Origin: Acanthaster planci
Lineage: Eukaryota; Echinodermata; Asteroidea; Valvatida; Acanthasteridae
Length of the DNA: 64,000 bases
Direction of reading: 5' to 3'
Assembly: GCF_001949145.1 (NCBI RefSeq)
Contig: NW_019091431.1
Span: 1,165,426 to 1,229,425, forward strand
Shown here: piece by piece, positions 45,601-56,511 of the stretch
Layout of the letters: every line of letters begins with the position of its first letter
Numbering within the stretch: the first letter of the stretch is position 1
Notes under the pieces: generated by a model
Seen by the model: the letters and a program-made list of their open reading frames with translations, nothing else
What the model was told of the DNA's origin: nothing
Databases searched by the model: none
Translations under genes and position numbers: made by a program

Positions 45601-46895
45601 CTGCAATAACAGTATTACATAGAACAGATTTCAGATGCTGTGGTCCTCTGTGACTTAACCTGATATGCACTGTGCCTTGGTCTTTAGAATGTTCATTAAT
45701 TCACAGAATTTACAATGAATTTAATGGTACAAAATTTAGAAATTCTTACCCTCAACTTTGATATTATCATTGAGGTAACCTCCTGGGGGGAAATTATCCT
45801 TTTGTTTTCTCCAACTTTTACTTCAAAGTATGGAAGTTTCTCCTTCTCAACCACCTTGGATGAACATAAAAAGAAAGATTCCTATTTCAGTACCTCATTA
45901 TTTCCATACATTCAAGGGAAAGTAAAAGGTCTAATTAATGAGTAAAATGTACCAAGAATCCTGATCGTACTTCTAAATACTGCGTACCTTGATGGGAAAT
46001 CTCTCCATGAATTTCTTGACCTCTGGGTCATCCCAGGTTCGGCCAATGAGCCTCTTTGCTTGATACATTGTGCTCTCTGGTTGATCAATCTGATATCGCC
46101 GAGCCGATTCACCCACCAAGACATCCCCTCCCTCTGTGAATGCGACACACGATGGGACCATCTTGTTTCCTAGCTCATCTCGAAGCACTAGGACTGTACC
46201 ATTCTGGTGCACAGCCACACTGCCATAAAAAGGGCCAATAGATATGATTCAATCAGAATTTAAAATGTTGGCAAACTAGTTTTGTCTTCCAAGGGCCCTT
46301 GAGAAGTTTTGTTGATGACAGAAGCGGAAGTTGCAGCCGTAAAAAAAGAAGCAATGAATTGGGCGGGATGGAGCTTGCGCACATGAAAGGGTTAATTGAT
46401 GGCAACAAAGTTGCATTTATACTGAGTATCACGGTGCATATGTCATGCGCACAATTATACATGTAAAAGGCATAAGTGTGAGAACCAGCGTGGGAACTAA
46501 CATGTCTGTACTCCATTGACTTGCACTACGCTTCCTGGTTTAAATGATGTCACGCTTTGGTAGTCTGTAGTAAAGCACTGGTTTACGAGACAAGATTGAA
46601 TAGTTTAGATGGGGCTTTTATTGGGGGGGAGGGGAATTAGTTACAACTAAGATCCATTGGGTATGTAGGTATGTCATGCATACCTGGAGTGAGTGTAACC
46701 CAGATAGATCCCAATTTGGGGCTCCTCCTGCGCATCATCAGGCTCTGCATCTGGCACGCCTGGTATGTCGCTCTCCTTAAAGGATTCAGGCACCAAGGAG
46801 GTACTCCAATCTGTTTCCATAGAGACCACTGATGATGCTCTGGATACCGCACAGATGCTTATTATAAGCAGCACAGCAGTGGTGCCTGCAGTCAT
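42674..46895 (-). CDS. divergent ER Hsp70 related to BiP/HSPA5, nucleotide-binding motifs altered
   Basis: Nine exons on the minus strand: 46684-46895, 45988-46219, 45750-45854, 45458-45600, 44958-45121, 44597-44832, 44142-44370, 43523-43693 and 42674-43218. They give 678 residues (BiP about 654). A signal peptide (about 1-20) and an acidic segment (about 45-60) precede the Hsp70 fold. BiP-specific similarity runs throughout: [74 protein letters not shown]. The C-terminus is SKDEF, a KDEL-like retrieval signal. The ATPase motifs are changed: GIDLGTTYS is GIYLGYTHS (61-70), DLGGGT is DLGTTT (256-261), VGGSTRIP is AGNALLLR (394-401), and the hydrophobic interdomain linker is DTLCRCS. Lys in AKRL and Glu230 remain. 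Probably expressed: nine frame-keeping exons and no stop. ATP use is doubtful (inference). Confidence 0.9.
46440..46553. repeat. dispersed repeat family B, copy 2
   Basis: Matches 24,832-24,948 in the same orientation, with AGAACCAGCGTG, GTACTCCATT and CTTCCTGGTT. It lies in the first intron of the BiP-like gene. Confidence 0.65.
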
Positions 46896-48503
46896 AGCCT
46901 AGTTTTTGGAAAAGAGTTCAAATTGTTATAGTTCCAATCTCAGCTACAGCTCTGGTGGTGGTCTTACGTAGTTGGGACAGCATCAATTTCAGCTGTGACC
47001 TTTGCAGCTGTAGATATCAAATTCACACACGGCTGCTCCGTAAAACAGTTTATCTACACCAATACCACCATGAGCCCCAACCTTTTTGCGTATTTCACTT
47101 AAATAATACACATCTCTTCATCACAGCTAAAAGTCAAGAAATGCTGTTACATACCTTCTGTTAAAAAAATCACCTAAAACCAATATCCAACTAGGCCTAT
47201 TAGTGTCCGTGAGCAATTTAACACGCTGCACATAGGGTCTAGGACCCTAATCTGTTAATTAAACTTCTGACCAATCAAATGAGACGCCGAACTGCCGACA
47301 AGTGTTAGCCAAACTGTTGTGATATTGTCCTCCGATTTAAAGCTTCTTACAATTACTTACACTCACACAAGTTATGACGAAATGTCTGAGCCACTTGGCC
47401 ACATCTTATTGGTGTCAGTTGTCACCTGGTATGATTCAAAGGACATCGACAGGATTTCATCATTGCATTCGATTTCAGTCCCGGCGGGGTCGTGATTCCA
47501 CTAGGCCAACACAACAACGTGTAACACGTGTACATAAACTTGGCTCACAGGACCGGGCTAGGCTACACGGCGCCCTCTGTAGCTAGCATTTTGAAAAGGC
47601 TGTCAACTTCTCGTTTTGTCAATGGCAGTGGTACCTCCTTGGTCAATCTATGTGCTGTGGTGTTTCGAAAAAAAATTAAGATTTAGACCGTTTTTCCATT
47701 TATTGCCACAAAGTGTCAAAATCAGAAGATGATATAGTGCTTCTGAAGCTAAGGACACGTGTCACAAGAGCATGGGCATGACGGGGGAGTTTATGATGCA
47801 ACCATTGACTGAACCAATCATCGTGCATATCGATGATGTGTTGAGGATAACTCTGCAACTTAGTGCATGAATGATCAAGAAAGGCCACCGCGAAGTGTGG
47901 GATATTGTTAATTCGTTCATTTTTGATAAGGCTTAATCCTACGTGTCACTTTATTGCTTTCGTGGTCATTGTTTGAAGAGGTGAGTTGGCCGGGCTTTAC
48001 AAACTTAAGTAAAACATGGAGGTAGAATGAGTAAAAACACAGGAAGTATTAATAATTATTATCAAAAAGCTTGGAAAACCTAACTTGACTGTTCCTCCAT
48101 TCAGCTTGAATACAGTGTATTGGAGATTTTATAATGTACTTTTTCGACCAGTTGACTCATTAATTCAGTGTTTAATTGCGTACTTAGCTTAATCATGTTA
48201 ATGCATAATGTTATTCCATCACAAAGTTCCTGATGCCATGCACATAATCATTTCTTTATTCTGCGTGTACGTGTCCTACGTGTCTCAACTTGCCCTTGCT
48301 GTGATTAGAAGTTGGTGCTCTTTGCTCCGTCTCTCTGAACTCAGAGAGGCCAAGGCCTGAGCAAGGAGCCCCATAGCTCTAGGGATGTATTCTTTGCTGA
48401 CTTGATTTCACTTCTTCAACAAAAGTCACATTCCATTTCAGAATTACAGCTTTTGGAGAATACGACTTCTGTCTCCATTGGGAGGTTGGTTGCTGTCGCC
48501 GAT
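46896..48503. promoter_or_regulatory. divergent region between BiP-like gene and RHBDD1
   Basis: The two genes start 1.6 kb apart and face away from each other, so 5' UTRs and both promoters should be here. CCAAT occurs at about 47,272, but I found no perfect ER stress element (CCAAT-N9-CCACG) such as BiP promoters carry; CCAAT-N9-CGCCG is the nearest. A CACGTG lies near 47,525. A minus-strand open frame at 47,700-47,888 is unrecognised. Confidence 0.4.
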
Positions 48504-51364
48504 ATGTTTCAACCTAGGAGAAGGAGAGAGGGGCTTGGATTACTGCTCCTGGTTGGTCAGTTGATGCGCGTTGGCTTTGACCGCATTCCACCGACCACCC
48601 TAGGAACCATTGCTATCAATGTTGCTATTTATCTCAAGGTATTTTTTATACAGTCATGGTAGTTGTTACATCAAACCGTTAACAATTAGTTGAACAATAG
48701 GGATATTTTCATTTCATAATTTTTCTAAATATAACCTAATCTATTACAATTTTAAAAACAGTGTATAATGATTTTTTAAAGATTTTTTGGGAATATGTGG
48801 CAACTAAAAGTTCAAACTGACCTTTTGACGTTGACCAGTGCAACACTCTACAAATATACTTTAAAATTATTTTTCATGTCGAGAGGAAAGAACTGAAGTT
48901 AATACTGATCTCTTATTCACAAATACTTTGCAACAAGCTTCAAGATTCCTTTCCTTGTATCTGCTCCAATCAGGTCCTTGATCCATACATTCGGATGTAC
49001 TTTCGTTCTCCATCGATCAAGAATATTTGTGTGAGTACGTACAGTGTCTGGTACCAGGGCGACTGGGCACGGCTGGCCTTGGCAGCGTGGTTCCATTTGG
49101 ATGACTGGCATCTTTACTTCAACATGGTGTCGTTCCTGTGGAAAGGTTAGATACAATGCTGCCATGCCTACACAACATAAGGAACTCTGTTTGCTTTGCA
49201 TTGATGCCCCAGTTTTGCACGTCCAGGGTAATTTACATGGACTTGTAGCTGTGAGTTTGCATATTCAAATGGTGTCCAAGAGGAAAACTGAATGTGATCC
49301 TCTAATTCTACATCGTCAGTTTTCAATTCAAAGGAAAAACCTCCTTTTTGTGAAAGTCGTACAAGCTCTAAAAGTTTAGATTTCAGTGATGGCTGTATTT
49401 GTAAGCTTTGTGAACAATTTAGTCTTTACTTTCAAGCTTAGAAGAATTCCAGCAATCCAATTTTCACTCTTTTCTGTTTGATTCATAGGTCTGTCACTAG
49501 AGCGACGTTTTGGAACGTTCTACTTTGCATACCTTATCGCAGCGTTCTCCTTACTCACCAACATAACAATGATTGGGCTCAATGTGGCTGTGGCAGAAGC
49601 ACTGGACGACGATTCATACATTGTCTCATGCGCCGCAGGCTTTTCAGGTAACGAGATACAAGTCTTAAAAGTCAAGACAAGTGATTCGAAAGAACGGGAT
49701 CTTTTCCCCCAGTTGAACTGAAATAACTTTCAGAACAAGAGGTCTAGGTATCAAGTTCTGCCTAAGCAAGCGTGCACTTTTGCGACAGTTCTAGTGGAAG
49801 TCGAATTCCTGTTTGTAATATTTGGCCTGAAAATGTTTTCAAGTCTTGAGCCTTTTTTTGGCTAAAATGTTCAAAAGAAAAAAGTTCACAGACTTATTTT
49901 TATCACTGTTGGCAGCAGATTTGCATGAAGTTGTGTGGGACCTGCTGTCTAATATTTCATTTGTTCCCCTAGGGGTTATATTTGCCTTGAAGGTTCTGAC
50001 AACTCACTACACCCCAGCCGGCACCCAATACGTCATGGGATTTCCCGTACCATCACGCTACGCATGCTGGGCGGAGCTTGTACTCATCCAGCTCCTGGTA
50101 CCAAGGGCGTCATTTACAGGCCATCTAGCTGGGATTTTGGTGGGTCTGGCCTTTGTTAAGGGGCCGCTGAAGCCAATAATGGATGTCATCCCGTCGATGC
50201 TGGAACCAAGACAAGGCACACGTAAGGCCTTGTTTTTTGCTTGTGACATACGTATATGAGAAGTGGCTGTAGCTGCCAGCTTGTGGCTCCTATAGGTTCA
50301 CAGGTTGTTCCAGCCAACGCCGTAACTTTCAGACATAGCCTAAGAGTGCTTGTGAACTGATTGGAGTGTATTAAATTCCCGTTTACTGTGAAAGAAACAA
50401 AGCAAACACAGAGTCTTAGCTTTACAACACACCTCCCTGCACAAGCCTGTTACGAATCTGATGTATACTTTCCTCTGGAACTTTCTTTCGTCAGGTTTTC
50501 ACGGTTCAGGTAGGCTTGGTCGTAGTTCCTACGCCCAAGGAGGTACCGCAACTAGGGGCAGAGCCACGGGTAGGCAACCTGGGGGGTATGACTACGCAGG
50601 CGGCATGAGTGAAGAGGAACAGATGCAGGAGGCTATCAGGGCCAGTCTACAAACAGGTCAGTACAATACCTGACCAAGTTGTAGAAGTCTGAAACAGTCT
50701 CTGCCTTGAGCAGAAGCACCCCCTCGTCGGTTGAAAAGAGCCATGCTGGTGGGGAGTGTTCATTTTGTTGGTAGCAAGTTAACTGCTATGCATGCATTTC
50801 ATAGTCTATTGTGAACCAGTGAAAAGCAGTTCCCATTAATGAAGTGTCCCTCTGTTGGTCCCGCTCGGGGCAGATTGTTGTTGAAAGGCATTTCTCCAAT
50901 GCACCTGTCACACAGGGATATTCCACTTTTGTAAATATCCCTACAGGGTTTTGGATATTCTGAGAAGTTGGAAAAGTTTACCTTTCTGGAATGGGGAGAA
51001 TTGTGCTAAGCAAATGTCAGCAAGACAGTTCTGCTTACAATCTTGTGCTAGCATTTTTTTCATAAAACACCATCTGCTTATTAGCAAAAGCAAATTCTGC
51101 CCCATCCCAACTCTTGGGCTTGGCATAGGGATTTGCAGTTGGCTTTTCACAAATTATACATTTGTATCTATTTCAGGCAGCAGTCGACCCCCTACTGCCC
51201 CACCCATGCCCAGCGCACCTCCTTACAATGAACAGCAGAACACCCCACGGCTATACCCTGACCTCAGTGATTTATCCCAGGAGCGAGGTCCAAGGTCGCA
51301 GGCTCCTGGTTATTTGGACGATGAGGAGTTACGCAGAAGACGTCTGGCAAGATTTGATAGATAG
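48504..51364 (+). CDS. RHBDD1: rhomboid-related protein 4 (ER intramembrane serine protease)
   Basis: Intramembrane protease of the ER that cleaves unstable membrane proteins for p97-driven degradation. Six exons, 48504-48638, 48974-49145, 49489-49647, 49973-50221, 50495-50656 and 51177-51364, give 354 residues (human has 315). The start MFQPRRRREGLGLLLL aligns with the human N-terminus. Rhomboid features: the DDWHLYFNM loop, LERRFGT, catalytic Ser155 in GFSG and catalytic His206 in TGHLAGILVG, plus FPVPSRYACW. The cytosolic tail has a ubiquitin-interacting motif (EEEQMQEAIRASLQ) and ends with a p97/VCP-binding motif (EELRRRRLARFDR), both as in the vertebrate protein. All catalytic residues are present, so it should be active. 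A polyadenylation signal lies at 51,954. Confidence 0.97.
50710..50867. repeat. dispersed repeat family C, copy 2
   Basis: Matches 40,911-41,078 in the same orientation (GGTTGAAAAGAGCC, GTTGGTAGC, TGCATTTC, CTCTGTTGGTCC). It lies in the last intron of RHBDD1. Confidence 0.65.
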
Positions 51365-51953
51365 GGGTTGTGGTGCATGCTGTAAATATTCATTATGGAC
51401 TAGTTTTATTCCCGTCAAGAAATAAGCTTGACACGACATTTTTCTCTTGCTGGAGTTGGAACACCAACTGTAAATTTACTAGCCAGCTCAGGTGACCCAA
51501 TCAAAGATGACCAATCAGAAGCCACAGACCATGCGTTGTGCTCGAGGGGCAAGTAGGTCCCAAGGTTTCTCCTGTAAGAGCTGCCTTCATTATTCTGCTC
51601 GTGAAATTTGTGTCAAATCTTGATAAACCTAGCATTTAAAAATGGGCAGCTGGGAAAGGTCAAGGTTGAAAGGAGGTGTTCAGGACTGGTCACATGACTA
51701 AAGGAAGAGTAGGGGGCCATTCTCAGAATTTTTGAAATTTATAATGGAGAATGCTCAATGACAAACTTTGGATTTGTGCAGCCATTTTGGTTTTACTTTA
51801 TTGCTTTGAAGGATGTACCATGTGGGAAATAAGTGTCATTTTCGACAGATTTAAGCTTGTTTAAAGGAATAGTGAATATTTAATGGTAGTACTGAGTAAA
51901 CAAAGTTGTAAATGTATTTGTAATTAATATTTAATTTTTCCTTTACTATGTTG

Positions 51954-51959
51954 AATAAA
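51954..51959 (+). terminator. polyadenylation signal, RHBDD1
   Basis: AATAAA 590 bp after the RHBDD1 stop, followed by a T-rich stretch (TTTTGACTTTGTTTCC) typical of a downstream element. Confidence 0.6.
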
Positions 51960-52677
51960 AATCTTTTCAACTGCTGCTTTTGACTTTGTTTCCATTTCTG
52001 TTAGTTTTGTGCCCAAAACGATATCAGCCCAAGAAGAACAAAAAGAAATACTCGAGTCAGAAATATCCTCCCCAAATGGGTCACCCGTTTCTTAAAGTTG
52101 GCACGAGAAACACAGAAAATACAGCCCCCTTCTTATCACCCGCTCCCTTCCCGGTCTCAAAATGGAAGGGAGCCCTCTGTTGACGAGATTTGTTGGCTGA
52201 TTGAATGAGGGCGCAATGCACTAGACTACGAAGACCATTCGGGAAAAAAATGTGAAGAGGGCCAATTCCCTTTAGAGAGAAACGGTCAAAATTGGTGTTA
52301 ATGTACCATGGTAAAGGTGACGTTGATTGCCTAAACGTGACAATTTTATCTTTGGTAAGTGAACTTAAAAGGAAGGGACTAGCCACATCTGAGGCGATTT
52401 GTGCAGTAGGCGTATATTGATCAAGATGGGCCTATGTCGTGTATGTCTTCTCAAACTGCCCAACATAGCAAGTAATTACATGCCCTAACGTTGATGTATT
52501 TTTGCGGTCGGCATGACGTCACTATGACACACGGCAAAGGGGCAAATTTACCCTTTGTGTTATTCATTAGTATCAATAATGTGTAGAAGTTCCTGGACAT
52601 CCATACCCCTTGAATGATGTGCATTAGCTAGCTATGTAAAAAGTAGAGCGCTAATTGGGCAGGGTGTACCCGACCAG

Positions 52678-52727
52678 CCCCAGAACTGTGGAGTCTGATG
52701 TAGATGTCGGACCCCACAGTTCTGGGG
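52678..52727. repeat. inverted repeat CCCCAGAACTGTGG / CCACAGTTCTGGGG
   Basis: Fourteen-base perfect arms separated by about 20 nt, both ending in runs of C/G. The right-arm word CCACAGTTCTGGGG recurs near 52,771. Sits in the RHBDD1-TRAPPC1 spacer; function unknown. Confidence 0.7.
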
Positions 52728-53474
52728 AGGAACCTTGGCACTGATATTTTGAATTTACCATGTGCAATCCACCACAGTTCTGGGGTTACAGAGCCATTTC
52801 ACATGTTTATTTACATCCACAGCTGATTGTTTCAAAACGACTGTTTTATACATTTGAGCAAGGTCAGCCGATTTCGTATGCATGTCTGTCAATGGCTGTC
52901 TTTCAGTCAATAAGTTCAGCTAAATTAATAATTTGTTCCCTTAATACAGTCAATTTTATTGAGTTGACAGCTCTATAGCAGTAGCTGTCATGCACAACAG
53001 GTGGCGATGAGAAAGTCCAATTAAAAAAGTCACAGCAAAATTCAAAATACGCTCACACGTTTGCATTTGTTTCTTTCGCGTAGAGCAAAATCAAATGCTC
53101 ATTCACTTATTATGTGTTCAGTTTATTTACGTATCATTTTAGAATTCAGACACAGATATGCAAATATTCATTGAAAAGCCAGACCAAATTTCTAATTTCC
53201 ATAGGTTTTTGCACAAACATGGATGTGCCCACCAGGCATCAGTTTGTACATGAGTTGGCGCTCTAGTTTTTGTATATAGCTTTATGGTGGGAGCCCTGTT
53301 TCAATGTTTGGCCTGGCACGTAACACCATGCATAGTCGCATGGCCCGATCGACTCACCTAGTCACCACAGAAACATGGGAAACCATGCCGGTAATTTTAG
53401 TGTGGATTTAGCGTTTGGAGAACTTTTGAGTGAACACCTTTTTTGATCATATTTTCCCCAATCCCAGATCAAGA

Positions 53475-56400
53475 ATGACTATTTACAACCTGTACATATT
53501 CGACCGTAATGGTGTGTGTTTGTACTATCAAGAATGGATGCGTGAAAAGCAACCAGGAATGTCACAGGATGAGGTACCTGCTTAAAGCTTTACAAACCCC
53601 TCCTCCCTGCTATAGGTCATCACCATTTGTGTACCACAAAGAACCAGAAGTGGGAGTGGGAAATCTGCCGCCCCCCCCTTACTGGCTTTAGGTTGCTGAG
53701 CCTGGGTTAAGCTGTCCCATTTGGTTTATGTCTAAACCACTTTAACCACATCATCTGTGCCAGCAAAAGCTGCTTAGCTTGGACCGTTCAGAATCTTTGA
53801 AAATCTTCAGAAATCCAACTGCATGAAATCGCCTGGATGAGTTATCTGAACATGCAGTACCATTCCAACCTAAGTGGTGCACTTTGACCTGCCCAACTTT
53901 TGATGGCAAATTTCTTGGAAAATTTCTCAACCTTTTGTAGCCTTTGATCAAGATGCCCACGGTAAAATGGATAGTTGCTCAAGAGCGAGGAGCTGGAGGA
54001 GACCGGTTTAAGCACCAAACCAACGCACGAAGAAAGACTACACGATGAACCGCACGCATGCCCCGAACGCATTTGGAGATCTGCCCCAAGTTGCTTATGA
54101 TTTTCTTTACATTTGCTACCGTTTCGGTAGCAGATACGATATATGCATAGGCATAAGTCTCCACCAATCAAAACGATTGCCTCTGTGGTGCATGTAATAA
54201 ATTATTCATCATTACAATGGCGCGCATATTCAACACAGCGTCCTTTCTGGCAGTGGTGTAAGCTCTAGAAGACAATCTCTTCCAGAATTGCCTCAAATAT
54301 GCAACACCGAAGCTTAGGATTCCGATCGACAAATTGAAACCACAGCAAATGTTGGCCGTGAAGGCTGTTTTGGAGGGTCGAGACGTACTGTATTTGTCAA
54401 TCTTCCAACTGTATAAGGCAAAAGTTTTAAATACTTGGCCGCACAGTTGTGCAAAGACTTCACGAACGCAACATAAGTGGCCTAACATAGGATCGGTCAC
54501 CCTCCAGTGCTCCCAGTCAGCTTATAAGCCCCACTCTCGGTCGGCATCTCTTCAGTCTCCTGACGACAGACAGAGCATACTGTTCGAAACGTTGAGTTCC
54601 TCACGGTTCTTTTCAGAACCATACAGACTCACAAAAGAGATTGTATCCTTGCACGGTGCTACCGCAAGCTTTCCACCTTAGTGGCCTAACATACTCGGAC
54701 TACTTAGCTCCCAAAACACGATTGGTTCAGAGAAATGTGAATAATTCATAAACATTAGAATATTGAATAATTCAGATAAAACACTGGAAACAAAGCTCCA
54801 AAGGCGCTTTCAGCGGCGCGCACAGTCCACGACACACACAGCTCGGCTACTGCATGCAGGGCTTGCATGCAGTTCGTCGTGTGGTCTTGACTATCCATTT
54901 CGCCGCGGGCATCTTGATCAAAGGCTAACCTTTTGCAGCTCACACCCAGCAGAATCGATCCAAAATACGCCAATTTTCATTTATAAATATGAAAACTAGA
55001 TACTGCTAGGACAAGAAACAAAATGACGTTGGTACATGCAGGCTTACACTGGTACTCTGCTATAGTTGGACCAGCCCACTTATAATTGGGACCAGTGACA
55101 TCCTTGGGGCATAACGGTCTTAAGATAAATGTACATATATTTGTTATTATGCATTGGCTTCTCAAATGGATAAAATATACCGTGTCCATTTTTATCCTTT
55201 ACCCAAGAAAAAAAGCTCAAGTGTTTACTATCCAACATCAAAAGATATCATCAATTAAGTATGCATTTTACTTTGTCTGTCAATAATGGAAATTTATATT
55301 TTTTTCCCCCATTACAGGAGTTCAAGCTCATGTATGGAATGATTTTCTCCATCAAGTCATTTGTCAGTCGGATGGCACCTGTAGATTTGTATCCTTTAAA
55401 AAAATTGGAATTTTAAAGGGAAATGAAATTTTCTGGTCGTCGGATCTAGTTATGTCTTTGGTGTACCTTGTCAAGACTCAAGGCTATAAACACTCCTTTA
55501 ATGGAAAGGAAGAATATCAGACAGAAACCAGCCTTCGGGAAAAGTTACACATACCCAATAATCCAGCATTTTCATTGTCGTTTTTTTACCACAGGTCAAA
55601 TATTTACAAATTTTTGGCTACAATCCTTGCCAAGGTAAAAAAACTTTTGTGCGCTTTCTAAAGATTGTGGCTACAAAATTAACATTTAGCTAAAACTTGA
55701 CAAGTATTTATACTTTGCCAACTGAACCCTTTGATCCACAGTGCCTCTTTGGCTGAAGTGCAACCTTAGACACTCAAGTGAAGGTCACAGCTTATATCTC
55801 ATAACTAGGATTGAATTTAACCTGTTCCCTCACCAATTGTCCCAATATTTGCTATGGAAATTAAGAAACTTCCAACATCTGGCTGGAAATCTCAGTTCAG
55901 CACCAGTAAAGTAATTCAGGTGGCCTGAGGTTTTACCCCCACTTCACTCTTCATTGTTTCCATGACGGGTTTTACCATGAAGTAAGGATGGCTTCTCCAG
56001 TTTTTGCACCAGCTCGTACAAGCTACATTTCCATGAGACAGCCAGTGGCTTGAAATTTGTCATGAACACGAGTCTCAATGTCAGCTCCATCCGCGACGAG
56101 CTACAACACATCTACAGTGCAGTAAGTGTACAGCACAACTTTCACTCTAGCTTTTTGCTGTCACATTGCACAAATTTTTGAGATGTTTGACCAATGTATT
56201 AAGTTCGTTTAAGCTTTGAAAATGTGGTTTCTCTTACTTGAAGTTGGCCCAGACTTTACGTTATTTCAATGATGCATGTAACTTATTACCAGAAGTCTTC
56301 TGAAGCCATTGAGTAAGCTACACAATTCTTCTGTAATAGATGGCTAACTTTTCTACTCTTGTCTCATTCCATATTTATCCAGCTATTTGTAGAGTACGTT

Positions 56401-56511
56401 GTGAGGAATCCTTTATGTAAGCTAAGCCAGCCCATCAACAGTCAACTCTTCAAGACCAAACTTGACAGCTACATCAGGGGGCTACCTTTCTTCTCTGCAA
56501 AAGTGAACTGA
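53475..56511 (+). CDS. TRAPPC1: trafficking protein particle complex subunit 1
   Basis: Longin-fold (Bet5) subunit of the TRAPP complexes, which act as Rab1/Ypt1 exchange factors in ER-Golgi traffic. Four exons, 53475-53573, 55318-55388, 55983-56121 and 56383-56511, give 145 residues, exactly the human length. It starts [20 protein letters not shown], followed by [71 protein letters not shown] and ends LPFFSAKVN. The first intron (1.7 kb) carries a transposon-like inverted repeat with a helicase fragment. The second has a U12-type donor. The ATG has A at -3. A polyadenylation signal lies at 57,511. Confidence 0.97.
53932..54935. mobile_element. 1-kb element with long inverted ends
   Basis: The left segment 53,932-53,974 (GCCTTTGATCAAGATGCCC then ATGGATAG) matches the reverse complement of 54,891-54,933. 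Similarity continues inward with gaps for about 100 bp on both sides (ACACGATGAAC versus ACACGACGAAC, GCATGC words). It lies in TRAPPC1 intron 1. Superfamily unknown; it encloses a RecQ-like fragment. Confidence 0.5.
54217..54396 (+). pseudogene. degenerate RecQ-like helicase N-terminal fragment
   Basis: From an ATG at 54,217, with one in-frame TAA, the frame reads [14 protein letters not shown], then [20 protein letters not shown]. This resembles the motif 0/Walker A entrance of RecQ/WRN-type helicases (LKPxQ…AIxxxLxGRDVfv), but the GxGKS loop is not intact (LYKAKVL). Such RecQ-like fragments are repeated in some invertebrate genomes. Broken and inside a TRAPPC1 intron, so not a gene of the host transcript. 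Confidence 0.4.
55389..55982 (+). other. TRAPPC1: U12-type (minor spliceosome) intron of TRAPPC1
   Basis: The donor is GTATCCTTTAA, a full match to the U12 5' splice-site consensus, after ...GTA GAT TT. Splicing to the acceptor ATGAAG at 55,982 gives TT|T AAG GAT GGC, restoring the conserved DFKDGF sequence. The branch-site consensus (TTCCTTAAC) near the acceptor is only weakly met (GTTTTACC). Other introns of this gene have normal GTAxxx donors. Confidence 0.75.

Larger units (their letters stand above)
51365..53474. other. RHBDD1 3' UTR and spacer before TRAPPC1
   Basis: The RHBDD1 3' UTR runs to about 51,980 with AATAAA at 51,954-51,959. The rest has no recognised exon. It holds an inverted repeat at 52,678-52,727 and presumably the TRAPPC1 promoter and 5' UTR just before 53,475. 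Confidence 0.5.

Noticed and set aside
47700-47888. Minus-strand open frame of about 62 codons between the BiP-like gene and RHBDD1.
   Set aside because: It reads somewhat protein-like but has no motif I recognise and no linked exons; not enough to call a gene.
54550-54600. Hammerhead-ribozyme-like core (CTGACGA…GAAAC), as found in Penelope-like elements.
   Set aside because: Bases next to the core do not pair to form stem II, so a functional ribozyme cannot be drawn; perhaps a worn relic.
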